A stretch of 64,000 bases of DNA from Microbacterium sp. Clip185 (lineage in GTDB: Bacteria > Actinomycetota > Actinomycetes > Actinomycetales > Microbacteriaceae). The notes below the pieces were generated by a model. The model saw nothing but the letters and a program-made list of their open reading frames with translations, did not search any database and was not told where the DNA came from. Where the stretch lies: positions 2,976,001 through 3,040,000 of the forward strand of contig NZ_CP117996.1 of assembly GCF_028743715.1 (NCBI RefSeq), given 5' to 3'. Positions 1 through 8,656 of this stretch are shown here, in pieces (positions within the stretch are counted from its first letter, which is position 1; every line of letters begins with the position of its first letter). Position numbers and translations under genes: made by a program.

Positions 1-58
1 GGATGCTGCCCTGCGTCACGAGCTTGGCCGCTGGCGTGATCTACGTCATGATGCCGTC

Positions 59-673
59 ATGCGCGCCTCCCGCCCCCTCCTCGGCGCACTGCTCGCCCTT
101 GTGACCGTCGTCGCCGCCGGGTGCGCCACGTCGGGCGGCAATCCGGCGAGCGCCGACGCGATTGCCGACCGGGTCGGTGCGGTCGGCATCTCGGCCGATC
201 TCGTCTTCACGACCGAGGTGGCGGGATACACCCTCGCTCCGCAGTCGGTCGGAGTCTCGAACGAGGATGGCATGTCGGCGACCTGGACCCGCGACGGGTC
301 GGGAGCGATGATCTCGCTGCGCACACACAGAGGCGGCATGACCGCCGAGACCTGCGCGGCGCTGCCGATGTGGGACGACACAGAGACTCCCGTCACCTGC
401 ACCGAGCAGGACGGGACCTGGCACCGCGAGCACAACGGCGCCCACGAGGACATCGTCGTGCGCGACGGCGCGTGGGTGCTCATCGTCGGATCGGCCGGAG
501 CCACGACGGACGAGATCGACGCGGCCGCGAAGGCTCTGCACGTGCCCTCGCCGTCAGAACTCGACCTGTTGTTCTCCGACACCCCGAGAACGCCACCGCC
601 CCCCGTGGAGCGCGGCGATCTACCCGAGAACGGCGACGGCGCCCCCATCCAGCCGTCCGGTCCGGGCGGCTGA
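59..673 (+). CDS. Predicted lipoprotein of unknown function
   Basis: The 204-residue product starts with a lipoprotein signal: positive residues, a hydrophobic stretch and a lipobox ending at Cys22 (AAGC), so it is probably anchored outside the membrane. The mature part contains Cys residues near CAALPMWDD and PVTCTEQDG that could form a disulfide, and it ends in a Pro/Gly-rich tail. No enzymatic motif is recognised. No clear ribosome binding site precedes the ATG. The reading frame stays open to the window edge upstream, so the true start could lie earlier, but the lipobox favours this ATG. The function is unknown. Confidence 0.7.
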   Translation: MRASRPLLGALLALVTVVAAGCATSGGNPASADAIADRVGAVGISADLVFTTEVAGYTLAPQSVGVSNEDGMSATWTRDGSGAMISLRTHRGGMTAETCAALPMWDDTETPVTCTEQDGTWHREHNGAHEDIVVRDGAWVLIVGSAGATTDEIDAAAKALHVPSPSELDLLFSDTPRTPPPPVERGDLPENGDGAPIQPSGPGG

Positions 674-718
674 CCCACCGTCAACGCAGGTCTGTGCCGA
701 TGGGACCGGAGCCCACGA

Positions 719-1450
719 CTAGCTCAGGATCGCGGTGTAGGCGAGGCCGAAGATCGGCACGTAAAGAAGCGCGACCAGAACGGTGTGGGTGGCCACGAAC
801 GCCACCCCTTCCAAAGCCTTGCCGCGGGCGGCGAAGTGATCGCGCAGCTTGCGGATGAGGGTCGCGGGGTGACGGACGTCCCAGCTGTTCAGTCGCAGGT
901 AGCGCCCGAGGTAGACGCCGACGGAGCCGAGCAGTATCGCGCCCGCAGCGAAGATCCAGCTCCACCCGGGCGGCCCCGACCCGGCTGCGGGATCAGCGAT
1001 GACGACGATGAGGCCGAACTGGATGAGCGCGAGGCTGAGCACGGCGTTGGCGAGCCCCGATCCGGTGAGCGTGAGGGTGTGCACGATGTCGTACCAGAGC
1101 GGAACGGGGGTGTGCTCGCGGCGGTGACTGAAGTTGAGCTCGGTGATGAGGTAGATCGAGTTCGGAAAGAACACCAACCACACCAGTGTGACGACACCGA
1201 GGTAGATCCAGACCGCGGCGGCCGGCAGCGTTGCCGAGATGGACACGAGACTGAGCGCGGCGGGCGCCACGAGAAGGAACCCGATGAGCCCGACGAAGGC
1301 CAGCGCCACGGGCGCCAGCGACAACCCGATGTTGACGAGCATCGGCCGGTACAGGGGAACGCCGTAGACCTTCGCGCGCAGCAGGATGAGCAGCGCCGCA
1401 TAGGCATTGAGCAGGATCACGCACACAAGGGCAGTGAGGATCGCATTCAT
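719..1450 (-). CDS. DUF1361 multi-pass membrane protein
   Basis: The 243-residue protein is almost entirely hydrophobic, with about seven predicted membrane segments. The segment WLVFFPNSIYLITEL followed by FSHRREHTPVPLWYD is the conserved core of DUF1361 proteins, whose function is not known. The ATG at 1450 was chosen because the first 30 codons of the longer open frame are polar and unlike the family. The gene stands alone, convergent with the lipoprotein gene upstream. It lies downstream of tRNA-Ser and its terminator on the same strand. Confidence 0.75.
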   Translation of the reverse strand: MNAILTALVCVILLNAYAALLILLRAKVYGVPLYRPMLVNIGLSLAPVALAFVGLIGFLLVAPAALSLVSISATLPAAAVWIYLGVVTLVWLVFFPNSIYLITELNFSHRREHTPVPLWYDIVHTLTLTGSGLANAVLSLALIQFGLIVVIADPAAGSGPPGWSWIFAAGAILLGSVGVYLGRYLRLNSWDVRHPATLIRKLRDHFAARGKALEGVAFVATHTVLVALLYVPIFGLAYTAILS

Positions 1451-1551
1451 CGCTCCTGATCCTCCACCACATCCGGGGTCTGTTCTGGAGCATCGCGCGA
1501 TCCTATGGGCCGCTGCTCCCGATCGTGCGGATGTTGACACTCGAGAACGCG

Positions 1552-1577
1552 AAAACCCCCGATTCCTCGGGGGTTTT
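1552..1577 (-). terminator. Rho-independent terminator of tRNA-Ser
   Basis: A perfect stem of AAAACCCCCGA against TCGGGGGTTTT, followed on the minus strand by T residues, starts 5 bases after the 3' end of the tRNA-Ser gene. The hairpin is symmetrical, but its position makes it the terminator of that tRNA. Confidence 0.8.
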
Positions 1578-1582
1578 CATGG

Positions 1583-1670
1583 CGGTGACGGTGGGATTTG
1601 AACCCACGGTAGGGGGTTACCCTACACAACTTTTCGAGAGTTGCACCTTCGGCCGCTCGGACACGTCACC
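1583..1670 (-). tRNA. tRNA-Ser (CGA anticodon)
   Basis: Read on the minus strand, the sequence begins with acceptor arm GGTGACG and ends with CGTCACC plus the discriminator G. The anticodon loop is CTCGAAA, giving anticodon CGA. It has a long variable arm (TAGGGTAACCCCCTA) typical of class II tRNAs, and a T arm GTGGG TTCAAAT CCCAC. The length is 88 bases, as expected for serine tRNAs. CCA is not encoded directly after the discriminator. Confidence 0.95.
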
Positions 1671-1739
1671 GCCGACCAGCTTACGTCACGCCGGGCCGAG
1701 CCGCCAATCCGCCCGATTCCGCATCCCGCACGTGTTTCT

Positions 1740-1905
1740 GCGTCTCACTTGTGCACGCAAACGGCGTCGCAAACGTGAACAACCGAGACACGCATGCGGG
1801 GGCACGCCGAACATCACCGCCCGAACGATCCGGACCCGACGCCCCACCCCTGCGTGTCTCACATATGCACGCTCAGGGCGACTCTCGCGTGAACGAGTGA
1901 GACAC
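1740..1905. repeat. Two 52-base palindromic repeats (family 1)
   Basis: Two units, at 1740-1791 and 1854-1905, are each exactly 52 bases. Each begins with (G)YGTCTCACNTNTGCACG and ends with the rough complement, CGTGAACNANYGAGACAC. The middle 16 or so bases differ between units. They fill the space between tRNA-Ser and the LLM oxidoreductase gene, where no gene is seen. Five more units of the same length lie at 4764-5126. Each unit would fold as a hairpin in either DNA strand or in RNA. Confidence 0.85.
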
Positions 1906-1939
1906 GGATGCGGGGGCGGGCGCCTCGCGATCGAGCGGC

Positions 1940-2794
1940 TCAGCGGGCGAGGGCAGCAACTCCCGCGATGAGCTCGACCGCACGGGCCGGCTCGTCGATG
2001 CCGGCGGCGAAGACGTAGGTCGCTGCGAAGCCCGCATCCGACAGCGCGTCGACGCGGGTCGCGACCTCCTCCGGGGTGGAGGTCGGGTTGATCGCGATCA
2101 TCGCGGTCTTCTCGATCTCGTCGTAGTCGCGGCCGACGGTGTCGCAGTGCGCGCGCAGCACGTCGAGCTTGTGGGTCGGCACCTCCGCCATCGCAGAGAG
2201 GTTGCAGGCATCGGCGTACTGCGCGACGAGCTTGAGGGTCTTCTTCTCTCCCCCGCCGCCGATCATGAGGTACGGCTTGGTCACGTTCTGGGGCGAGTTG
2301 AGCGTGCGCTCGAGCTGCCAGATCGCGCCCTCGTAGGGCTCTTCGGAGTCCGACCACATCTGGAGGCAGATCTGGATCGTCTCCTCGAGCTCGCGGAAGC
2401 GCTGCGCGACGGGCGGGAACGGGAAACCGAGGCCCTTGCACTCCTCTTCGTTCCACGCGGCGCCGATGCCGAGCCCGAGCCGGCCGCCCGAGAGCACGTT
2501 GAGCGTGCTGATCTGCTTGGCCAGCAGCGACGGGTGCCGGTAGATCACGCCCGTGACGAGGGTGTGCAGCAGCGCCTTCTCGGTGTGCGCGGCGATGAAG
2601 CCGAGGGTGGCGTACGCCTCGAGCATCTCGTGCTCGACCGGCCCGATGCCGGGAAGCTGCCAGAAGTGGTCCATGACGGTGATGCGCTGGATGCCGGCAG
2701 CCTCCGCGTTGCGCACGTGTGCGGCGAGCGCGGGACCGAGCTGAGCGGGCCCGCTCTTCCAGGTGAAGTCCGCGATGTGGATACCGAATTCCAT
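1940..2794 (-). CDS. LLM-class F420-dependent oxidoreductase
   Basis: The 284-residue protein has the luciferase-like monooxygenase fold. It begins with MEFGIHIADFTW. GPVEHEMLEAYATLGFIAAHTE and RLGLGIGAAWNEEECKGLGF hold the expected conserved positions, and LMIGGGGEKKTLKLVAQYAD is the usual strand and helix near the deazaflavin site. It resembles the mycobacterial Rv1855c-type F420 group. The ATG at 2794 fits the family start; an in-frame ATG 30 bases upstream would add a polar tail. The substrate cannot be read from sequence, and FMN rather than F420 use is possible. Confidence 0.85.
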   Translation of the reverse strand: MEFGIHIADFTWKSGPAQLGPALAAHVRNAEAAGIQRITVMDHFWQLPGIGPVEHEMLEAYATLGFIAAHTEKALLHTLVTGVIYRHPSLLAKQISTLNVLSGGRLGLGIGAAWNEEECKGLGFPFPPVAQRFRELEETIQICLQMWSDSEEPYEGAIWQLERTLNSPQNVTKPYLMIGGGGEKKTLKLVAQYADACNLSAMAEVPTHKLDVLRAHCDTVGRDYDEIEKTAMIAINPTSTPEEVATRVDALSDAGFAATYVFAAGIDEPARAVELIAGVAALAR

Positions 2795-2993
2795 GGGCCC
2801 GTCCCGTCCGGACGGATGCCGCATCCGCCCTCCGTCGATCAGGGTACGACCGCGGCAGCACCCCGTGGGCGGATGCGGGTGAACTCATCGGAACACGATC
2901 ACAACGCGTCACAGCCGCCACCTCGACGCGCCGGGTATTCTCCGGGCGAACATAACCGCGCGCGGCACCTCCGGCGCCTGCCAGACTGGGGAC

Positions 2994-3944
2994 ATGTCTG
3001 CCATCGAGAACTCGAAGCTCACCGTCGTCGGCGCTGGCAGCGTCGGCTCCAGCGTCGCGTACGCCGCCCTCATCCGCGGCTCCGCACGCCACGTCGCCCT
3101 CTACGACATCGCGACGGAGAAGGCCGAGGCCGAGGTGCTCGATCTCGCTCACGGCACGCAGTTCACCGGCACGAGCGACATCATCGGCGGTAGTGACCTT
3201 TCGGTCGTCGAGGGCTCGCACGTCGTCGTCATCACCGCCGGCGCGAAGCAGCGTCCGGGTCAGACGCGCATCGAGCTCGCCGGCACGAACGCCAACATCA
3301 TCAAGTCGATGATGCCGCAGCTGCTCGAGGTCGCCCCCAACGCGATCTACGTCATCGTCACGAACCCCTGCGACGTTCTCACCGTGCTCGCTCAGGAGGC
3401 CACCGGCCTGCCCGTCGAGCGCATCTTCGCCTCCGGCACGGTGCTCGACACCTCGCGTCTGCGCTGGAAGCTCGCCCAGCGCGCCGGCGTCTCGCCCTCG
3501 AGCGTGCACGCCTACATCATCGGCGAGCACGGCGACACCGAGTTCCCGCTGTGGTCCAGCGCCTCCATCGGCACCGTGCCGATCCTCGATTGGCAGACCC
3601 CGACGCACGACCGCGTGACGGTCGACGAGCTCGACGAGATCGCGGTCGACGTGCGCGACGCCGCCTACAAGGTGATCCAGGGCAAGGGCGCGACCAACTA
3701 TGCGATCGGCCTGTCGAGCGCCCGCATCGTGGAGGCGATCCTGCAGGACGAGCACGCGGTCATGCCGGTGTCGACGGTGCTGCACGGCTACCACGGCATC
3801 GACGGCGTCGCCCTCTCCGTGCCCTCGATCGTGAGCGCCTCGGGCGCCGTCCCGATTCCCGAGACCGCGTTCAGCCCGAACGAGCTGGGGCTGCTCCGCC
3901 GCTCGGCCGACGCGCTGCGCGACGTCGCCGCATCCCTGCGCTGA
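2994..3944 (+). CDS. ldh: L-lactate dehydrogenase
   Basis: The 316-residue enzyme interconverts pyruvate and lactate with NADH. The dinucleotide-binding GAGSVG motif is at residues 13-18, and the substrate loop TAGAKQRPGQTR carries Gln86, which in this superfamily favours lactate over malate. The arginine pair in LDTSRLR and the catalytic His179 in IIGEHGDTEFPLW are present. The length is normal. A creatininase-like gene follows after 4 bases, so the two are probably co-transcribed. Upstream, 199 bases separate it from the divergent LLM gene. Confidence 0.95.
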   Translation: MSAIENSKLTVVGAGSVGSSVAYAALIRGSARHVALYDIATEKAEAEVLDLAHGTQFTGTSDIIGGSDLSVVEGSHVVVITAGAKQRPGQTRIELAGTNANIIKSMMPQLLEVAPNAIYVIVTNPCDVLTVLAQEATGLPVERIFASGTVLDTSRLRWKLAQRAGVSPSSVHAYIIGEHGDTEFPLWSSASIGTVPILDWQTPTHDRVTVDELDEIAVDVRDAAYKVIQGKGATNYAIGLSSARIVEAILQDEHAVMPVSTVLHGYHGIDGVALSVPSIVSASGAVPIPETAFSPNELGLLRRSADALRDVAASLR

Positions 3945-3948
3945 TCGC

Positions 3949-4692
3949 ATGATCGAGCTGGCGAACGCCACCTGGACCGAGGTCGGCGACTTCCTCGCAT
4001 CCGGAACGCGCATCGCGGTGCTCCCCTTCGGTGCGCTCGAGCAGCACGGTCCGCATCTGCCGCTGTCGACCGACACGCTGCAGGCGGATGCGGTCGCCCG
4101 CCGCCTCGCGGAGAGTCTGGATGCGGCGCTCCTGCCGCCCGTCGCCTACGGCAACACGTGGAGCAACGACGCGCTGCCGGGCACCGTTTCGATCAGCGCT
4201 GACACGGTGACTGCCCTGTGCACCGACATCGCCGCATCCCTCGACCGCGCCGGCTACGCGCTGCTCGTGGTCGTCAACGGCGATTACGGCAACCGTCTCC
4301 CCCTGCAGCGGGCCGCGGAGCACGCCGCCGCGACCGGTCAGCGGATGCCGGTGGTCGTGCTCGATTATCCCGGGCTGGTGGAGATCGGGGATGCGGTGAA
4401 GGAGACGCCGTGGGCCGCTCCGGGTCTCTGCCACGCCGACGAGCTCGAGACGTCGATGGTGCTGGCCGTCGCGCCCGCACTCGTGCACCCGGATCGGTAC
4501 GAGCCGTCCTACCCGCAGCTACCCGCGGACTTCGGGCTGCGGCAGATGCCGCTCGCGCCGCTGTCGGAGTCCGGGGTGTTCGGCGACCCGCGCCCCGCGA
4601 CCGCCGAGAAAGGCGAGCGGATCCTCGCGCACGTGGCCGCGGAGAGCGAGCGCATCGTCCGTCGGGTGCTCGCCGGCCTCGACCCCGCCTGA
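3949..4692 (+). CDS. Creatininase-family amidohydrolase with altered metal motif
   Basis: The 247-residue protein has the creatininase fold. GALEQHGPHLPLSTDTLQA near residues 28-46 supplies the Glu, His and Asp expected at the metal site. The second metal motif, normally NGHGGN or NGHYEN, reads NGDYGN, so the expected His is Asp and the creatininase Glu is Gly. The C-terminal ADELETSM resembles the family HAGxxETS motif, with HADE in place of HAGE. Co-transcription with ldh is likely. It is related to creatininase and formamidopyrimidine-type hydrolases, but activity cannot be assumed. A weak GC-rich hairpin near 4701-4723 may end the operon. Confidence 0.75.
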   Translation: MIELANATWTEVGDFLASGTRIAVLPFGALEQHGPHLPLSTDTLQADAVARRLAESLDAALLPPVAYGNTWSNDALPGTVSISADTVTALCTDIAASLDRAGYALLVVVNGDYGNRLPLQRAAEHAAATGQRMPVVVLDYPGLVEIGDAVKETPWAAPGLCHADELETSMVLAVAPALVHPDRYEPSYPQLPADFGLRQMPLAPLSESGVFGDPRPATAEKGERILAHVAAESERIVRRVLAGLDPA

Positions 4693-4763
4693 GGTAACCG
4701 CGGCCCGGGCTTCCCTCGGGCCCGACGCCGAAGCTTCCGCTGTCCGCTCCCCCTCCCACATCC

Positions 4764-5126
4764 GTGTCTCACTTATGCACGTTCCCGAGCCCGTGAGCGT
4801 GCACGTTTAAGACACCGAGGGCGGTCCGTCACATCCGTGTCTCAGTTATGCACGCTGCGGGGCGGTTCAGCGTGCACAACTGAGACACACATCGCCCCAC
4901 ACGCCACCGCCCCGCATCCGTGTCGCACCTATGCACGTTCCCGAGCCCGTGAGCGTGCACGTTTGAGACACGCACCGCCAGAGAACCACCGCCTGGCACC
5001 CGTGTCTCACTCATGCGCGTTCCAGGGTGCTCGGGCGTGCACGTTTGAGACACCGAGGGCGGGCCGTCATGTCCGTGTCTCAGTTGTGCACGACGCGGGC
5101 CCTCTCGACGTGAACAAGTGAGACAC
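4764..5126. repeat. Array of five 52-base palindromic repeats (family 1)
   Basis: The 552 bases between 4692 and 5245 hold no gene but contain five units of 52 bases: 4764-4815, 4837-4888, 4920-4971, 5002-5053 and 5075-5126. Arms are close to GTGTCTCACTTATGCACG and CGTGCACGTTTGAGACAC. Start-to-start distances are 73, 83, 82 and 73 bases, so spacers differ by about one helical turn. Arm mismatches are partly compensated on the other side (for example CAGTT opposite AACTG), which points to selection for pairing. After 5126 the sequence is CG-rich without clear features. Confidence 0.9.
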
Positions 5127-5244
5127 GCAGGGCAGCACGCCCGCAGGCCGCGCGCGCACGCCCCGCAAGCTGCGCACCCGCGCACGCCCCACAGAACGCG
5201 CATGCGCACAACACGCGCACCACCCGTACGCGACGCGCGGCCGG

Positions 5245-6849
5245 TCAGTCCGCGGCGGCGGCGCCGGGAATCGCGCCGATCAGCTCGCGCGTGTACGGGT
5301 CGGCCGGGGCGTCGAAGATCCGCTCGGCCGTCGCCTGCTCCAGGATGCGGCCGCCGCGCATCACGGCGACGCGGTCGGAGATCTGGCGGATCACCCCGAG
5401 GTCGTGCGAGATGAACAGGTAGGTCAGCCCGTGCTCGGCCTGGAGGTCGACCAACAGCTGCAGCACCTGCTCCTGCACCGACACGTCGAGCGCAGACACC
5501 GGCTCGTCGAGCACGATGAGCTCCGGACGCAGGGCGATCGCGCGGGCGATCGCGACGCGCTGACGCTGTCCGCCCGAGAGCTGGGCGGGACGCCGGGTGA
5601 GCAGGTCCGTCGACAGACGCACCTGTCCGAGGAGGTCGCGCACGATCGAGCCGCGCTCGGCGCGGGGCACACCGAACGCCTGCAACGGCTCCGCGATCAG
5701 CTTCGCCACGCTCATCCGCGGATCCAGCGAGCCGAAGGGGTTCTGGTAGACCACCTGGATGCGGCGGCGCAGCTCCCGCAGCGCCGAACCGCGCAGGTCG
5801 GTGATGTCCTCGCCGTCGAAGCGGATCTCACCCTCATCGCTCGGGATGATCCTGGCGACCATGCGCGCCGTGGTGCTCTTGCCCGAGCCGGACTCGCCGA
5901 CGAGCGAGAAGGTCGTGCCGCGCGCGACCGAGAAGTCCACCGCTTCGACCGCGCGGATGCCGCCGTAGCTCTTGCCGAGGCCAGAGACCTCCAACAGCGG
6001 CGCTCCGCTGTCGGGCACGACACGGTCGACGACGCTCGCCGACGGGGTGAGCCGACGCGCGTTGAGGCCGGGGGCGGCGGCGACCAGGCGCTGCGTGTAC
6101 GGATGCGAGGGGTCGGCCAGCACGCGCTCCGCCGGGCCGCTCTCGACGATCTCGCCCTTCTCGACCACGACGATGCGATCGGCGCGGTCGGCGGCGACCG
6201 CCAGGTCGTGGGTCACCAGCAGCACGGCTGTGCCGTGCGCCTCGGCGAGGGCCTGCATCCGATCGAGCACGTGGCGCTGCACGGTCGCATCCAGCGCACT
6301 GGTCGGCTCGTCCGCGATCACGAGCGCGGGCTCGCACGCCCACGCGATGCCGATGAGGATGCGCTGGCGAAGGCCGCCCGACAGCTCGTGCGGGTACTGC
6401 CCCGCGCGCAGCTGGGCCTCGGGAACGCCCACTTCGGTGATGATCTCGACGGCGCGACGGGCCGCATCCGCCCGCGACAGGCCGCGGTGGCGGCGCAGCG
6501 TCTCGGCGATCTGCTCGCCCACGCGCATCAGGGGGTTCAGGCTGTGGGAGGGATCCTGCGGCACGAAGCCGATCCTTCCGCCCCGGATGCGGCGCAGCGC
6601 CGACGCCGATGCGGTGGTGATCTCGGTGCCGTCAAACGCGATGGATCCGCCGCGCACGTGCGCCTCGACGGGCAGGAGCTTCACGAGGGCGTGGGCGATC
6701 GTGCTCTTGCCGGACCCCGACTCGCCGACCACGGCGACGATCTCGCCGGGGTTCACCTCCAGGTCGATGCCGCGCAGGGCGCTGTGGGCACGGCGTCCTG
6801 TGCCGTAGTCGACGCGCAGATCGGTGACGCGCAGCAGAGGAGCGGTCAT
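5245..6849 (-). CDS. Oligopeptide/dipeptide ABC transporter, fused double ATPase
   Basis: The 534-residue protein fuses the two ATPases (DppD- and DppF-like) of an Opp/Dpp importer. The first nucleotide-binding domain has Walker A GESGSGKST at about residues 42-50, signature LSGGLRQR and Walker B ALVIADEPTSALD. The second has GESGSGKST, LSGGQRQR and LIVLDEPVSALD. Each ends with the HPYTQRL or DPYTREL segment typical of oligopeptide ATPases. It is the last gene of a leftward operon and overlaps the upstream permease by the sequence ATGA. It powers uptake through the two permeases that precede it. Confidence 0.93.
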   Translation of the reverse strand: MTAPLLRVTDLRVDYGTGRRAHSALRGIDLEVNPGEIVAVVGESGSGKSTIAHALVKLLPVEAHVRGGSIAFDGTEITTASASALRRIRGGRIGFVPQDPSHSLNPLMRVGEQIAETLRRHRGLSRADAARRAVEIITEVGVPEAQLRAGQYPHELSGGLRQRILIGIAWACEPALVIADEPTSALDATVQRHVLDRMQALAEAHGTAVLLVTHDLAVAADRADRIVVVEKGEIVESGPAERVLADPSHPYTQRLVAAAPGLNARRLTPSASVVDRVVPDSGAPLLEVSGLGKSYGGIRAVEAVDFSVARGTTFSLVGESGSGKSTTARMVARIIPSDEGEIRFDGEDITDLRGSALRELRRRIQVVYQNPFGSLDPRMSVAKLIAEPLQAFGVPRAERGSIVRDLLGQVRLSTDLLTRRPAQLSGGQRQRVAIARAIALRPELIVLDEPVSALDVSVQEQVLQLLVDLQAEHGLTYLFISHDLGVIRQISDRVAVMRGGRILEQATAERIFDAPADPYTRELIGAIPGAAAAD

Positions 6850-7643
6850 CGGTCACCTCCGATGAAGCGGGCGACGCGGTTGACGGAGAGGACGACCGCG
6901 AGGATGACGGCGCCGGGCATCAGGCTCAGCCAGGGCGCGATGGCGACGAAGTCGCGCCCTGCCGACACGAGCGCGCCCCATTCGGGCGCCGGCGGCTGGG
7001 CGCCGAATCCGAGGAAGCTCAGCGCCGACACCGACAGGATGGCGAGGGCGAGCTCGAGCGACGCCATCGCGATAATGGGCCGCGCCGCGTTCGGCATGAC
7101 GTGACGCACGAGGATCGCGGGACCTCGGGCACCGAGCGTGCGGGCGGCCTCGACGTACTCCTCGCTGCGCACCCGCAGCACCTGGGAGCGCATCACGCGG
7201 GCGAAGGAGCCCGCGGTGCCGAGTCCGACACCGAGCGCGATCGAGAGCGGACCGAAGCCGAGCGAGGCGACGACGATCAGCGCGAGCAGGATGCCGGGGA
7301 TGGCGATGAGCACGTCCACGAAGCGCATGACCACGAAGTCGAGCGGTCCGCCGACGTAGCCGCACACGAGACCGACGATCGAGCCGATCAGCACACCGGC
7401 GACGACCGCGAGCACGGCCGAGGACAGCGAGAGCTGGGCGCCGTAGATCACGCGCGAGAACACGTCACGCGCGAGGTGATCGGTGCCGAAGAGGTGCTCC
7501 GCACTCGGCGGCTCGAGCCGGGCGGTGCCCACCGAGTCGTACGGATCGTACGGGGCGAGCAGCTGCGGCGCGACGACCGCGACGAGCGTCAGAAGCAGCA
7601 GGAGGAGGGAGAGCAGAAGGCCGGGTCTGCGCAGGATGCTCAT
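6846..7643 (-). CDS. Dipeptide ABC transporter permease (DppC-like)
   Basis: The 265-residue membrane protein starts at the ATG overlapping the stop of the preceding permease. It has an N-terminal membrane segment, a periplasmic segment with LFGTDHLARDVFSRVIYG (the hallmark of DppC-type permeases), and about five further membrane helices. The cytoplasmic EAA loop is at EYVEAARTLGARGPAILVRH. It forms the channel with the DppB-like permease and feeds from the lipoprotein encoded first in the transporter block. Confidence 0.92.
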   Translation of the reverse strand: MSILRRPGLLLSLLLLLLTLVAVVAPQLLAPYDPYDSVGTARLEPPSAEHLFGTDHLARDVFSRVIYGAQLSLSSAVLAVVAGVLIGSIVGLVCGYVGGPLDFVVMRFVDVLIAIPGILLALIVVASLGFGPLSIALGVGLGTAGSFARVMRSQVLRVRSEEYVEAARTLGARGPAILVRHVMPNAARPIIAMASLELALAILSVSALSFLGFGAQPPAPEWGALVSAGRDFVAIAPWLSLMPGAVILAVVLSVNRVARFIGGDR

Positions 7644-8656
7644 CGCGCACCCGCCTTTCGTCCGACGAGCCGCGTTCGGGTACGCGGGTCGATCACGCCG
7701 TAGAGGCCGTCGACGATGAGAGTCACGATGGCGTAGACGGTCGCGACGACGACGACGACGCCCAGCACGACGTTCACGTCGCGGGCGAGCACGGCGTCGA
7801 CGGTGAGGCGGCCGATGCCGTCTCGGGAGAACACGGTCTCCACCACCGCGGTGCCGCCGGCGAGGTAGCCGATCTGCAGTCCGATGATCGTGATCGAGGG
7901 CAGCAGGGCGTTGCGCAGCACGTGCCGCACCACGACCGTGCGCTGCGCGAGGCCCTTCGCGTTCGCCGTGAAGACGAAGGGACTGGCGCCCGCGTCGAAC
8001 ACGGCGGCCGAGAAGACCTGGAAGAAGATGGCTCCGGTCGGCAGCGCCAGGGTGATGCCCGGCAGCACGACGCTCACGAAGCCGTTCGTCCCGGATGCCG
8101 GGAACCACCCCAGTCCGAACGAGAACACACTGATGAGCACGAGGCCCGAGAGGAACGCCGGGATGGCGATACCGAGCGGCGGGATCTGGGTGACGAACGC
8201 CCGCATCCACGCCGGCCGGGCGACGTAGGCCCAGACGGTGAACGCGAGGGCGGCGACGAAGCCCACCACGAGGGCGAACACGGCCACGGCGGCGGTGTTC
8301 GGGAACGCCCGGCCGATCATCTCCACGACGGGCTGGCCGGTGGCGATCGAGATGCCGAGGTCGCCGCGGAAGAGGGCGAGGAAGTTGACGATGTACTGCT
8401 GCCAGACCGGCCCGTCCAGCCCGTAGCGCTCACGGAGCGCCGCGAGCTGGGCGGGGTCGGTCGTGGTGGCGTCGCCGCCGCGCAGGGAGAGCGCGGCGAG
8501 GACGGGGTCCCCGGGCAGCGCGTGGATCAGCAGGAAGGCGACGGTGTAGGTCGCCCAGATCACGAAGAGGCACTGCACGATCTTCGGGATCAGGAAGCGG
8601 GCGATCGCCTGTGCCCGCCCTCCCGCTGGGGCCACGCGCTGCTCGGGGATGGTCAT
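7640..8656 (-). CDS. Dipeptide ABC transporter permease (DppB-like)
   Basis: The 338-residue permease has an N-terminal helix with the typical ending LLIHALPGDPVLAAL, then LRERYGLDGPVWQQYI, both characteristic of DppB-type proteins. Five more membrane helices follow, with an EAA loop near FTANAKGLAQRTVVVRHVLRNALLP. The start ATG overlaps the stop of the binding-protein gene (TGATG) and its stop overlaps the start of the next permease, so translation is probably coupled. Confidence 0.92.
   Translation of the reverse strand: MTIPEQRVAPAGGRAQAIARFLIPKIVQCLFVIWATYTVAFLLIHALPGDPVLAALSLRGGDATTTDPAQLAALRERYGLDGPVWQQYIVNFLALFRGDLGISIATGQPVVEMIGRAFPNTAAVAVFALVVGFVAALAFTVWAYVARPAWMRAFVTQIPPLGIAIPAFLSGLVLISVFSFGLGWFPASGTNGFVSVVLPGITLALPTGAIFFQVFSAAVFDAGASPFVFTANAKGLAQRTVVVRHVLRNALLPSITIIGLQIGYLAGGTAVVETVFSRDGIGRLTVDAVLARDVNVVLGVVVVVATVYAIVTLIVDGLYGVIDPRTRTRLVGRKAGAR

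Noticed and set aside
3..104. End of an upstream gene at the window edge (frame ending in TGA at 102-104)
   Set aside because: The short translation is partly hydrophobic, but only 34 codons are visible and they overlap the lipoprotein gene in another frame. There is not enough to support a call.
4764..5126. Regular repeats as a CRISPR array
   Set aside because: The repeated units are 52-base palindromes with variable centres, spacers are 21-31 bases and uneven, and no cas gene is present. The same holds for the 74-base-period arrays near 34 kb.
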